A DNA stretch of 64,000 nt from positions 1 to 64,000 of the forward strand of contig CAMDCE010000013.1 in assembly GCA_945889625.1 (NCBI GenBank), given 5' to 3'. This DNA is from Asaia bogorensis (GTDB lineage: Bacteria > Pseudomonadota > Alphaproteobacteria > Reyranellales > Reyranellaceae). Of the stretch, positions 24,644-33,163 are shown in pieces. The number at the start of each line of letters is the position of its first letter. Positions within the stretch are counted from its first letter, which is position 1. The translations under genes and the position numbers were made by a program. Under the pieces are notes generated by a model, which saw only the letters and a list, made by a program, of their open reading frames with translations, ran no database searches and was not told the origin of the DNA.

Positions 24644-26524
24644 ATGACCCCATCCGCCGTCTCCGCTCCGGCCGCTTCACCTACCAACCTGCGGCCCGCT
24701 CTCGGTGCCTTGGGCGTCGTCTTCGGCGACATCGGCACCAGCCCGCTCTATGCGTTCCGCGCGAGCTTCATCGGCGACCGCCGGCTGCCGATCGACGAGC
24801 TGCACGTGATGGGCGTGCTCTCGCTGATCGTCTGGGCGCTGATCCTGGTGGTCACCGTCAAATATGTCCTGATCACCATGCGCGCCGACAATCGGGGCGA
24901 GGGCGGCTCCTTCGCGCTGCTGGCCCTGATCCGCCGGGTGGCGCGCAGCTCGCGCCTGCTGCCGGCCATCACGACGGGCGCGCTGCTCGCCACGGCCCTG
25001 TTCTACGGCGACGCCGTGATCACGCCTGCGATCTCGATCCTCTCGGCGGTCGAGGGCCTGACCCTGGTTGACGAAAGCTTCAGCGTTGCCGTCGTGCCCA
25101 TCACGCTGGTCATCGCCGTGGCTCTCTTTGCCATCCAGCATTATGGAACCGGCGTCGTGGGTCGCTTGTTCGGGCCGGTGATGTTGGCCTGGTTTGCAGC
25201 CATTGCGGTGCTCGGCGCCGTGAGTGTCGCCGACCGGCCGGGCATCCTGGCGGCGGCCAACCCGACCTATGCTTTCGCCATGATCGCCGCCGATCCCCTG
25301 CGCGCCTTCGTTACCCTCGGCACTGTCGTGCTCACCATTACCGGTGCCGAAGCGCTCTATGCCGATATGGGACATTTCGGCCGTCGCCCGATCTCGCGCG
25401 CCTGGATGGTCGCAGTCCTGCCGGCCCTGCTGCTCTGCTATGCCGGCCAGGCGGCGCTGGTGCTCGACGACCCCAAAACGATCGATCAGGCCTTCTTCCT
25501 GCTGGCGCCGCGCTGGGCGCTGTGGCCGCTGCTGGCGCTGGCGACCGTGGCGACGGTGATTGCCAGCCAAGCCACCATCACCGGCGTCTTTTCCATCACG
25601 CAGCAGGCGATTCAGCTCGGCTACCTGCCGCGGCTCGCGATCGTCCATACCTCCGCCGCGGAGCGCGGACAGGTCTTCGTGCCGGCCGTCAATGTGCTGC
25701 TCTGCGTGGCCGTGATCGGCCTCGTCCTGGGATTCAAGTCCTCGACGGCGCTGGCGGCTGCTTACGGTTTCGCGGTGACCTCGACCATGGTGCTGACGAC
25801 CCTGATCATGGGCTTCGTCATCTTCCGCATCTGGCGCCTGCACAGGGTCTGGGCCGTTCTGGTCTACGCCGTGTTGTTGATCTTCGACCTCGCCTTGTTC
25901 GGCGCTTCCGCCACCAAGATTCCCGATGGCGCCTGGTTGCCGCTGACGATCGCAGCCGGGCTGATGCTGCTGTTCACCACCTGGTCGCGCGGCCGGACGC
26001 TGCTGGCGGCGCGCCTTGCGAGCGATGCCATGCCGGTCGCGGACTTCCTGCGCTCCACCGCCCGCGTCCAGCGCGTGCCGGGGATGGCGGTCTACTTCAC
26101 GCGCGACCCAACGGTTGCGCCGACGGCGTTGCTTCACAGCCTCAAGCACTACCACGTGCTGCACGAGCGCGTGTTGCTGCTGACCATACAGACGGCCCTG
26201 CTGCCGCATGTAAGGCACGCGAATCGACTGCACTTCGAGGAGCTGGCGCCGGGCACCGGCCGCGCGGTGTTGACCTTCGGTTTCCGTGACGAGCCGAATG
26301 TACCCAAGACGCTGAGGTTCCTGCCGCCGGACTGGCACGAGGAGCGGATGCGCATCGGTTACGTCCTGGGTCGTCAGATCCTGATTCCCGCCGCCCGGCC
26401 CGGCATGGCGCTGTGGCGCGAGGCGGCGTTCGCCTCGATGGTCCGGCTGTCGAGCTCGGCGATGGAATATTACCACCTGCCGCCCGATCGCGTCGTCGAG
26501 CTCGGCAGCCAGGTTCAGATGTGA
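24644..26524 (+). CDS. kup: KUP-type potassium uptake permease
   Basis: 626 residues, about 12 membrane spans followed by a cytoplasmic C-terminal domain (from about residue 450, SRGRTLLAARLASDAMPVADFL). Family marks: ALGVVFGDIGTSPLYAFRASF at the N-terminus, ALFYGDAVITPAISILSAVEGL, GAEALYADMGHFGRRPI, and FYGDG-like helix contacts. It couples K+ entry to protons and works without ATP. The frame extends upstream, but the ATG at 24644 (MTPSAVSAPAAS) gives the usual family length. Divergent from the MmgE/PrpD gene. Confidence 0.95.
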   Translation: MTPSAVSAPAASPTNLRPALGALGVVFGDIGTSPLYAFRASFIGDRRLPIDELHVMGVLSLIVWALILVVTVKYVLITMRADNRGEGGSFALLALIRRVARSSRLLPAITTGALLATALFYGDAVITPAISILSAVEGLTLVDESFSVAVVPITLVIAVALFAIQHYGTGVVGRLFGPVMLAWFAAIAVLGAVSVADRPGILAAANPTYAFAMIAADPLRAFVTLGTVVLTITGAEALYADMGHFGRRPISRAWMVAVLPALLLCYAGQAALVLDDPKTIDQAFFLLAPRWALWPLLALATVATVIASQATITGVFSITQQAIQLGYLPRLAIVHTSAAERGQVFVPAVNVLLCVAVIGLVLGFKSSTALAAAYGFAVTSTMVLTTLIMGFVIFRIWRLHRVWAVLVYAVLLIFDLALFGASATKIPDGAWLPLTIAAGLMLLFTTWSRGRTLLAARLASDAMPVADFLRSTARVQRVPGMAVYFTRDPTVAPTALLHSLKHYHVLHERVLLLTIQTALLPHVRHANRLHFEELAPGTGRAVLTFGFRDEPNVPKTLRFLPPDWHEERMRIGYVLGRQILIPAARPGMALWREAAFASMVRLSSSAMEYYHLPPDRVVELGSQVQM

Positions 26525-26583
26525 CTGCGCGGATGTGACAGTCAGGCGGACTACTCCACCGCGATTCTGACGGCGGCGGGCGG

Positions 26584-26670
26584 TCAGGCCACTTCACCGA
26601 GCGGGCCGTCGACTTTGGCGAAGGGCGTGCGCACGCCCGCGGCCAGCCAGATATCGACGGGCCGTGGCAC
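26584..26670 (-). pseudogene. Truncated 5' remnant of an acetyl-CoA acetyltransferase (thiolase)
   Basis: Right after the TauD stop codon, AAGGAG precedes a GTG that reads VPRPVDIWLAAGVRTPFAKV then DGPLGEVA and stops. VDIWLAAGVRTPFAKVDGPL is the recognisable N-terminus of thiolases ('vvIvaavRTPfgkf.Gal'). The remaining 360 or so residues are missing, and the sequence beyond reads only ten more in-frame codons before another stop. It looks like the stub of a gene deleted from this operon. Confidence 0.6.
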
Positions 26671-26681
26671 CGGACGTCTCC

Positions 26682-27566
26682 TTAAGCGGCTTGTTCGAGC
26701 GTCGAGGCGACGTCGCGCGTGGTGACGCGCCTGAGATCACGCACCTGGGTGGTGTCGAACGGCCGCGCGCGATGCATGGTGCAGCGATTGTCCCAGATCA
26801 CGAGGTCGCCCTGGCGCCAGCTGTGGGCATGCACGAACTGGCGCTGGGTGGCGTGCTCGATCAGGTCGAGCAGCAGGAGGCGGCCGTCCGCGACCGGCAT
26901 GCCGATGATGTGCGAGGCGTGGGCCGCGAGATAGAGCGTCTTGCGCCTGGAGCCGGGATGGGTGCGCACGACCCGCTGCGGCACCGGCGGCAGGCTGGCG
27001 CGCTCCTCGGGCGTGTATTTGGTGACATCGAGTTGGCCGCGCGAATGCCAGATCGAGTGCTCGGCGATCAGTCCGTCGAGTTCGCTTTTCTTCGTCTCCG
27101 GCAAGGCGTCATAGGCCGCGCGAAGGTCGGCGAATTCCGTATCGCCGCCCTGGCCGGGCACGACATGGGCGTAGAGCATGGAGAGCGCTCCTGGCACAGC
27201 GCGGAACGAGGCGTCGGTGTGCCAGAAACGGTTAGCGAGCCCATCGAGCCGGCGGCGGTGATTGACCTCCATCACCTTGCTGTCGCCGTCGAGGTTGGAG
27301 ATATCGGCGATCTCGTCACGCGCCAGGCGATGCTTGATGCTGCGGTGCCGCGCCTTCTGTGCCGAGGAATGGATCGGACCGAAATGGGCGGCGAAGTCGA
27401 TCTGCTGGTCGTCGGTAAGTTTCTGATCGTGAAAAACCACGACCGCGTAGCGGTTGATCGCATCCTCGATGGCGTCGCGGTCGGCGGCCTCGAGCGGTCG
27501 CGCAAGGTCGATACCGGAGATCTCGGCGAAGAATTGCGGATGGGTTGGCTTGACGGTGATGCTCAT
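26682..27566 (-). CDS. TauD/TfdA-family 2-oxoglutarate dioxygenase (2)
   Basis: 294 residues with H116 and D118 (FWHTDASF), H265 (NRCTMHRARPF) and a 2-oxoglutarate arginine among R276-R280 (QVRDLRR). It also has SITVKPTHPQFFAEISGIDL and VIWDNRCTMHRA, closest to the phenoxyalkanoate/2,4-D dioxygenase branch of the family. The two TauD members in this window share the fold but little else. Divergent from the hydroxyacid dehydrogenase gene with a 55-nt gap, in which TATAGT could serve as a -10 box; it is followed directly by a thiolase stub. Confidence 0.91.
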   Translation of the reverse strand: MSITVKPTHPQFFAEISGIDLARPLEAADRDAIEDAINRYAVVVFHDQKLTDDQQIDFAAHFGPIHSSAQKARHRSIKHRLARDEIADISNLDGDSKVMEVNHRRRLDGLANRFWHTDASFRAVPGALSMLYAHVVPGQGGDTEFADLRAAYDALPETKKSELDGLIAEHSIWHSRGQLDVTKYTPEERASLPPVPQRVVRTHPGSRRKTLYLAAHASHIIGMPVADGRLLLLDLIEHATQRQFVHAHSWRQGDLVIWDNRCTMHRARPFDTTQVRDLRRVTTRDVASTLEQAA

Positions 27567-27621
27567 AGCCGCCTCCTGCCGCTATAGTATCAGGCCAAGC
27601 CATTTTCTCCCAGGAAACGCC

Positions 27622-28614
27622 ATGCCGCAAACAGTCAAACTCGCCCTGCTCGATGATTACCAGAAGGTCGCCATGCGCATGGCCGACTGGGACCGACTGA
27701 AGAAGCGCGGCGTCGAGATCACCGTCTTTCATGAGCCGTTCTCCTCGATCGAGGATGCGGCCAGGAAACTGGCGCCGTTCCAGATCCTGGGACTGCTGCG
27801 CGAACGCACGGCCTTTCCGCGCGCCTTGATCGAGAAACTACCGAACCTCAAATTCATGGTGCTGACCGGCGCCCGCGCGGCGAGCCTCGACGACAAGGCG
27901 GCGGCCGAACGAGGCATCCCGATCTCGACGACGCCGGGTGGCGGCTCGAACGCACCGACGGCGGAGCTCGGCTGGGCGCTGCTGATGATGTGCGCCCGCG
28001 ATCTCGCCAAGGCCGAGCGGCTGGCGCGCACCGGCAAGTGGCACGACGGCATCGAGCAGGCCATCGTGCTCGAGGGCAAGCGGCTCGGCATCCTCGGCCT
28101 CGGCAAGCTGGGCAGCCGCGCCGCCGCCTACGGCAGGGCGTTCGGCATGGACGTCGTGGCGTGGAGCCAGAATCTCACACACGAGAAGGCTGCCGCCGGC
28201 GGCGCGAAGCATGTCAGCAAGGACGAGCTGCTCGCGACATCGGACTTCGTGTCGATCCATCTCGCGCTGTCGGATCGCACGCGCGGGCTGATCAAAGCGG
28301 CCGACCTCGCCAGGATGAAGAAGACCGCGATCCTGGTGAACACCTCGCGCGGCCCGATCGTCGACGAGGCGGCCCTGATCGCGGCGCTGAAGAATCGCAC
28401 CATCCTGCACGCCGGCCTCGACGTCTACGACAAGGAGCCGCTGCCGGCCGACCATCCGCTAACCAAGCTCGACAACGTCACCCTGATCCCGCACCTGGGC
28501 TACGTCGTCGAGGACAGCTACCGCCACTTCTACGAAGGCACGATCAAGGACATCGAGGCCTGGCTGGACGGCAAGCCGATCAACGTCCTCAATCCGGATG
28601 CGCTGAAAAAGTAG
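27622..28614 (+). CDS. D-2-hydroxyacid dehydrogenase (NAD-dependent)
   Basis: 330 residues with the NAD loop GLGKLG (159-164) and the catalytic set R243 (NTSRGPIVDE), E272 (YDKEPL) and H291 (PHLGY), the pattern of phosphoglycerate, glyoxylate and related dehydrogenases. The 'lDdYq' N-terminus and EGKRLGILGLGKLG favour the group of unassigned hydroxyacid dehydrogenases rather than SerA, as the ACT domain is missing. AGGAA lies seven bases before the ATG. Divergent from the TauD gene, so the pair may serve a shared pathway, which cannot be named from this sequence. Confidence 0.9.
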   Translation: MPQTVKLALLDDYQKVAMRMADWDRLKKRGVEITVFHEPFSSIEDAARKLAPFQILGLLRERTAFPRALIEKLPNLKFMVLTGARAASLDDKAAAERGIPISTTPGGGSNAPTAELGWALLMMCARDLAKAERLARTGKWHDGIEQAIVLEGKRLGILGLGKLGSRAAAYGRAFGMDVVAWSQNLTHEKAAAGGAKHVSKDELLATSDFVSIHLALSDRTRGLIKAADLARMKKTAILVNTSRGPIVDEAALIAALKNRTILHAGLDVYDKEPLPADHPLTKLDNVTLIPHLGYVVEDSYRHFYEGTIKDIEAWLDGKPINVLNPDALKK

Positions 28615-28690
28615 GGCGCGATGTCGATTCGGGAGCTGCTGGAACGTCGATGAAGTGACGGTACACGCCGTCCCAACCCAGGAGATCGAC

Positions 28691-29068
28691 ATGGCTCAAT
28701 ATATGTTGCTGCTGCACCAGGGCCCCGGCAACATGGCCGAGCTGCCGCGCGAGAAGATGATGGAAGTGGTCAAGCGCTACTACATCTGGTCCGACACGAT
28801 GCGCAAAAAGGGCAAGCTGGTCGGCGGCGAGAAGCTGGCAGCAGGCGGCGTGCGTCACATCAAGGTCAAGGACGGCAAGCCGGTGGCGAGCGATGGCCCT
28901 TATGCCGAGGCCAAGGATGTGGTCGGCGGCTATTTCACGATCGAAGCGAAGGATGTCGCCGAAGCCGAGGCGATCGCCAAGGAGTGCCCGCATCTGTGGA
29001 ACGGCACCAACTGGATCGAGCTTCGACCGGTCGACACCATGACGGTCGAACAGGCGAAGACGAGCTGA
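28691..29068 (+). CDS. YCII/DGPF-domain protein, partner of the ECF sigma factor
   Basis: 125 residues: MAQYMLLLHQGPGNMAELPREKM, then the DGPF signature SDGPYAEAKDVVGGYFTIEAKDVAEAEAIAKECP. Genes of this type are found beside ECF42-type sigma factors, and the next gene is one. An AGGAG ribosome site precedes the ATG at 28691. The protein is soluble; its biochemical role is unresolved. Its end overlaps the presumed start of the sigma gene. Confidence 0.9.
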   Translation: MAQYMLLLHQGPGNMAELPREKMMEVVKRYYIWSDTMRKKGKLVGGEKLAAGGVRHIKVKDGKPVASDGPYAEAKDVVGGYFTIEAKDVAEAEAIAKECPHLWNGTNWIELRPVDTMTVEQAKTS

Positions 29069-30375
29069 GCGCTCCCGTCCACGACCTGGTCGCCGCGCTG
29101 GCGCGCGATTCGGCCCATCGCCTGGTCGCGGCGCTGGCGCGGCGGCTGGGCGCGGGCCGCATCGCCGTCGCCGAGGATGCGGTCCAGCACGCGCTGCTGC
29201 AGGCTCTGTCGTCGTGGCCCTTCAAAGGGGCGCCGGCGCGGCCGGAAGCATGGCTGGCCGTGGTGGCAAAGAACCGTGCGCTCGACCTGCTGCGCCACGA
29301 GGCGCGTGGACTGGCGCTGGCCGAAGAGCTGGCGCCGGTCCCGGCGCCGACTGCGGAATGCGAAGGCCGCTTCGACCGGGAACTGAACGACGACGAGCTG
29401 GCACTGCTCTTCGCGGTCTGCCATCCCGCGCTTTCACCCGAGATGCGGGTCACCTTCGCGCTGAAGGCGGTGTGCGGTCTTACCGTGCCGCAGATCGCCG
29501 CCGGCTTGCTGAGCGAGCCCGCGACGATCGCCCAACGCCTGGTGCGGGCGCGGCGGCAGCTCGAGCAATCGGATGCGACGATCGGGTCCCCGCCGCCCGA
29601 GGCCTTGCCTGAGCGGGCCGAGTCGGTGCGCACCGCACTCTATCTCATGTTCAACGAAGGCTATTCGGCGTCGTCGGGCGAGGAGCTTGTTCATCCCGAA
29701 CTCTGCGTCGAAGCCGTACGTCTCGCGCGTGCTTTGGCACACCATCCGGTGACCGCCGGACCGGCGAGCGACGCGCTGGCGGCGTTGCTCGCACTCACCG
29801 CTGCACGCCTGGCGACGCGGGTCGGCCCCGACGGGGTCGCGCAGTTGCTTGAAGACCAGCCGCGCGATCAATGGGACGGCAGCCTGATCGCGCTCGGTCT
29901 TGCCCATCTCGAACGCTCGGCCAAAGGCGAGGAGCTGACGGTCTGGCATATGCGCGCTGAGATCGCCTCTCTGCATGCGACGGCGCCGAGTTCGCGGCAG
30001 ACCGACTGGTCCCGCATCGGGGCGATCTACGATCAGCTCCTGGAGATCGACCCGTCGCCGATGGTCGAACTGGCTCGCGCCGTCGCGGTAGGCCGTGCCG
30101 AAGGGGCGGCGGCGGGTCTCGCTGCCTTGCCGATGATCGATGGCAGTCCCTACGTCGAAGCGGCGCGGGGCGTATTCCTGGCCGAACTCGACCGGCGCGA
30201 CGAGGCACGCCGGCATTTCGAGCGCGCACTCGGGCTTGCCCGCACGACGCCGGAGCGCCGTCTCATGGCCCAGCGCCTCGCGGCACTTTCATCCGAACCA
30301 CGATCAGCCAGGTCGACGCGGCAAGGATTATCGCGGCGGCACCCCATTCGGCGTTCGACAGATGGGGTGGCGTGA
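28984..30375 (+). CDS. ECF42-type RNA polymerase sigma factor with large C-terminal extension
   Basis: 463 residues as opened by GTG at 28984, though family alignment starts only at about residue 28 (ELSAPVHDLVAALARD), where a CTG overlaps the stop of the DGPF gene. Sigma-2 (HRLVAALARRLG...AEDAVQHALLQALSSWP...NRALDLLRHEAR) and sigma-4 (LFAVCHPALSPEMRVTFALKAVCGLTVPQIA) are followed by the TPR-like SnoaL-less extension (RTALYLMFNEGYSASSG...ELVHPELCVEAVRLAR...) typical of ECF42. The last roughly 35 residues overlap the convergent permease gene by 113 nt and look non-conserved. It forms a module with the DGPF gene; no anti-sigma factor is present, as expected for this group. Confidence 0.88.
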   Translation: MPASVERHQLDRASTGRHHDGRTGEDELSAPVHDLVAALARDSAHRLVAALARRLGAGRIAVAEDAVQHALLQALSSWPFKGAPARPEAWLAVVAKNRALDLLRHEARGLALAEELAPVPAPTAECEGRFDRELNDDELALLFAVCHPALSPEMRVTFALKAVCGLTVPQIAAGLLSEPATIAQRLVRARRQLEQSDATIGSPPPEALPERAESVRTALYLMFNEGYSASSGEELVHPELCVEAVRLARALAHHPVTAGPASDALAALLALTAARLATRVGPDGVAQLLEDQPRDQWDGSLIALGLAHLERSAKGEELTVWHMRAEIASLHATAPSSRQTDWSRIGAIYDQLLEIDPSPMVELARAVAVGRAEGAAAGLAALPMIDGSPYVEAARGVFLAELDRRDEARRHFERALGLARTTPERRLMAQRLAALSSEPRSARSTRQGLSRRHPIRRSTDGVA

Positions 30376-31204
30376 CCCAGCCGAGATGCGCCGCCGTAGC
30401 CTCCAGGACGATGGCAAAGAACGGCATGGCGGTGAGCGCTATCAGGTAGGTCTGCACGCCGGTGTGGTTGATCGTCCAGAAGCCGAGCCAGGTCCCCGGC
30501 GCGCGGAACAGCAGTCCTGCCAACATGGCATAGAGCCAAAGCTCCAAGCGACCGAAGGCATCGCCGGCGCCGGCCCATGGCGAGGTGACCGCGCCGCTGA
30601 GGCCGAGCAGCGACCAGACGACGATCAGTGCGACCGAGGCCGCCACCAGGATCTCGCCGGTGAAGCGGCTGCGGGCGGCCAGATCGGTCGAGCGGTTGCG
30701 CGGGTGATACGCGACCATCCACGAGCCGGCGACGGCCATGGCTTCGGACACGACCAGCCAGCCAAGGCCGCGCCACGCCTCGGGCGCCAGCGCCAGGGCG
30801 AATGCGGCGATGCCGATTGCCAGCAAAGCCAGCCCCGGCCAGTCGCGGCGGTGCGGTGCGGCGCGAGTGAGGAACCAGCCGGAGCCCGCACCGATCAGCA
30901 CGCTCAACGTCGCAAGCAGCGTGCTCTCGGTGATCGCAAGCCAGACGATTGCCGCGGCCGTGGCGCCGTTTATGGCGACGCGCAGGAAGGCGTAACCGAT
31001 GGTCCACGGCGCCAGCAGGCCAGACCAGCTTCCGGCGGCGCGACGGCCGATCCACAGCAGGGCGAGGCCGGCAGTCAGGAGCTGCACCAGCGTGTAGGCC
31101 CAGGCATCGAGCTGGGCGCCATTCACGACATGGCGCGTCAGCAGGAGATAGAGCGACCACAGGAGCGAGTTGAAGAGGCCGAGCGCCAGAAGAGGACTGC
31201 CCAT
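30263..31204 (-). CDS. DMT/EamA-like membrane permease
   Basis: 313 residues with about ten hydrophobic helices (for example LFNSLLWSLYLLL, TIGYAFLRVAINGATAAAIVWLAI, LALLAIGIAAFALALAP, YLIALTAMPFFAIVLEATAAHLGW) and short loops, in the pattern of drug/metabolite transporters. ITESTLLATLSVLIGAGSGWFL corresponds to the EamA repeat. Substrate unknown. The C-terminal part overlaps the end of the sigma factor gene by 113 nt on the opposite strand. The methyltransferase gene lies 19 nt upstream on the same strand, so the two may form a unit. Confidence 0.8.
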   Translation of the reverse strand: MGSPLLALGLFNSLLWSLYLLLTRHVVNGAQLDAWAYTLVQLLTAGLALLWIGRRAAGSWSGLLAPWTIGYAFLRVAINGATAAAIVWLAITESTLLATLSVLIGAGSGWFLTRAAPHRRDWPGLALLAIGIAAFALALAPEAWRGLGWLVVSEAMAVAGSWMVAYHPRNRSTDLAARSRFTGEILVAASVALIVVWSLLGLSGAVTSPWAGAGDAFGRLELWLYAMLAGLLFRAPGTWLGFWTINHTGVQTYLIALTAMPFFAIVLEATAAHLGWVTPPHLSNAEWGAAAIILAASTWLIVVRMKVPRGAGP

Positions 31205-31223
31205 GTGCGATATCGGGGGCGGC

Positions 31224-32474
31224 TCAGGTCCTGAAGCGCAGCAGCAGGTGATTGACGCCGTTCAACTTGATGTAGAGGTCCTCGAACTGGGCATAGAAAT
31301 CCTCCCATTGCGGCAGGCCGCCTTGGGCGCCGAGCGCGGTGTAGATCTCGGCAACGGTTTTGCGCCCGTCGATCTGCGAGATGATGCGCGGCGCCAGCGC
31401 CGGCAATTGCGCCCGCCACGGGAAGCCATCGAGATTGGCGACCAGCGGCGCACCGGGTTGCAGACCGTCGGCGAGCTTCTGCGCATCCATCTCGCGCAGC
31501 ACCGGAATGGCCGAGGTGTCCTCGGGTCGCGCCACCGTGTCGAAGCCCGCGCGCGTGGCATAGAAGACATGGGTGCGCAGGTTGCCGGACAACCGCTCGG
31601 CGAAGGCGGCACGCTCGAGCAGCGGCAGCGAGCTTGCCTGCCGTGCGATCACCGGATCGCTCATGTAGGTGGCGGGCTCGTAGCGCACGGGCTCGAGGAA
31701 GGCCACGACCCGCAAGCCTGCCTCGCCTGCCAAGGTGCCGATCTCGGGCACGGTGAAAGCGCGATCGCAACTGTGCAGCAGCAGGTCATAGAGGCCGGCA
31801 TCGCCGCCGGTGACGTGATCGTTGAGATAGGGATTGCGGCGGAACAGGTTCGTGGTCGGCAGGAATCGGATCAGGCGTCGCGCCATCGCCAGCCGATCCT
31901 CCAGAGCCATCGACGGCGGGGCGATCGTCTGCAGCAATTCTTGCAGGGGATAGACGCCGCTCCGGCCATACTGGCCGTAGAGCATGACGCCGACGCCGCC
32001 ATCCGGCTGCAGTACGCTTGCCAGCGCGCGCATGCCGGCTGCCGGATCGGGCAGGTGATGCAGCACACCGGTACAGTCGATGTAGTCGAACTGGCCGAAA
32101 TTGCTCGATGGCAGGTCGAGCAGCGAGCCGGTCACGAACTGGATGTTGCGCAGGCCGCGCGCCTTGGCGCGGCCCTCGCAGATCGCGCGCGAGGCCGAGG
32201 AAAGATCGAGATAGATGATCTCGCCGGGGCAGCGCCGGTCGGCGAGCTGCTGGGCCAGCATGATGCAGGCATCGCCGGTGCCGCCGCCGGCCACCAGGGC
32301 GCGGAACGGCCGGGTGAAATTGAGCCGGCCGGAAAACAGGTAATGATTGATCTCGAGGATGTGGCTCGGCGTGCCGGTGATCAGCCGGATCACCTCGTCG
32401 CGCGGGTCGCGCGGCGGGTAGGGCAACGCTTCGTACTGGGCGCGAACGTCATCCACAGGTGAGGGAATCGTCAT
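31224..32474 (-). CDS. SAM-dependent methyltransferase with C-terminal helical domain
   Basis: 416 residues. Rossmann methyltransferase core: FRALVAGGGTGDACIMLAQQLAD (motif I), then IIYLDLSSASR (acidic end of strand 2), DYIDCTGVLHHLPDP (motif II) and LQPDGGVGVMLYGQYGR. The C-terminal 170 residues end with RIISQIDGRKTVAEIYTALGAQ, a winged-helix-like segment seen in other 'PqqD-tailed' methyltransferases. Substrate unknown. It starts close to the divergent SpoU gene and is followed by the permease gene after 19 nt. Confidence 0.85.
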   Translation of the reverse strand: MTIPSPVDDVRAQYEALPYPPRDPRDEVIRLITGTPSHILEINHYLFSGRLNFTRPFRALVAGGGTGDACIMLAQQLADRRCPGEIIYLDLSSASRAICEGRAKARGLRNIQFVTGSLLDLPSSNFGQFDYIDCTGVLHHLPDPAAGMRALASVLQPDGGVGVMLYGQYGRSGVYPLQELLQTIAPPSMALEDRLAMARRLIRFLPTTNLFRRNPYLNDHVTGGDAGLYDLLLHSCDRAFTVPEIGTLAGEAGLRVVAFLEPVRYEPATYMSDPVIARQASSLPLLERAAFAERLSGNLRTHVFYATRAGFDTVARPEDTSAIPVLREMDAQKLADGLQPGAPLVANLDGFPWRAQLPALAPRIISQIDGRKTVAEIYTALGAQGGLPQWEDFYAQFEDLYIKLNGVNHLLLRFRT

Positions 32475-32569
32475 TATGGCCTTGTTTCATGGCGAGCGGG
32501 CCGCTACCCCCAGAAAACGCAAGGATACGGCATCGTCCGCACCGGATTAGTGCAACAATTCGCGGGACC

Positions 32570-33130
32570 ATGAAAGGCTATTTCGGCATCGGAATCGAAG
32601 GCCCGAGCAAGGCCGTGAACGTCGGCACCTTGTTCCGTACCGCCCATGCCTTCGGTGCGTCCTTCGTCTTCACCGTGCGTGCCCAGTACAATCCGCACCA
32701 AGGCTCGGCCAGCGATACATCCGACACGCCGCGCTCTGTGCCGACCTATCATTTCGCCGACCTGGCCGCTTTCTGCCTTCCGCTCGGTTGTCGCCTGGTC
32801 GGCGTCGAAATCACCGATGATGCCATCGAGTTGCCGAGCTTCCGGCATCCGCGCCAGGCCGCTTATGTCGTGGGCTCGGAGCGCGAGGGCCTGTCGGCGG
32901 ATTTACAGTCGCGCTGCGACTACGTGGTGAAGATCCCGACACGCTTTTCGGTCAATCTTGGCGTCGCCGGCGCCCTGGTCATGTACGACCGGCTGCTGAC
33001 TCTGGGCCGCCATGCGCCGCGGCCCGTGGCCGAGGGGGCGCCCACCGAAGCGGTCGAACTGCCGGTGTTCGGCGATCCCGTCTACAGGCGCCGTGCGCGG
33101 TTTCGCCAAAAAAAGCTGTCGAAACAATAG
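32570..33130 (+). CDS. TrmH/SpoU-family RNA methyltransferase
   Basis: 186 residues with the trefoil-knot motifs: AVNVGTLFRTAHAFGAS (motif 1), AYVVGSEREGLSADL (motif 2) and RFSVNLGVAGALVMYDRLLTL (motif 3, with NLGVAG where most members have NVS). It would add a 2'-O-methyl group to a tRNA or rRNA ribose, but the target cannot be stated. The C-terminus is basic (RRRARFRQKKLSKQ). The ATG at 32570 is chosen since conserved sequence begins there. It precedes rlmN by 33 nt. Confidence 0.9.
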   Translation: MKGYFGIGIEGPSKAVNVGTLFRTAHAFGASFVFTVRAQYNPHQGSASDTSDTPRSVPTYHFADLAAFCLPLGCRLVGVEITDDAIELPSFRHPRQAAYVVGSEREGLSADLQSRCDYVVKIPTRFSVNLGVAGALVMYDRLLTLGRHAPRPVAEGAPTEAVELPVFGDPVYRRRARFRQKKLSKQ

Positions 33131-33163
33131 CCTTATGCTCTCCCTCTGGCGGGGAGGGGGAGC

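Noticed and set aside
28984..29065. A short separate gene between the DGPF protein and the sigma factor
   Set aside because: The segment is the overlapping 5' extension of the sigma frame inside the DGPF gene and shows no independent start or motif.
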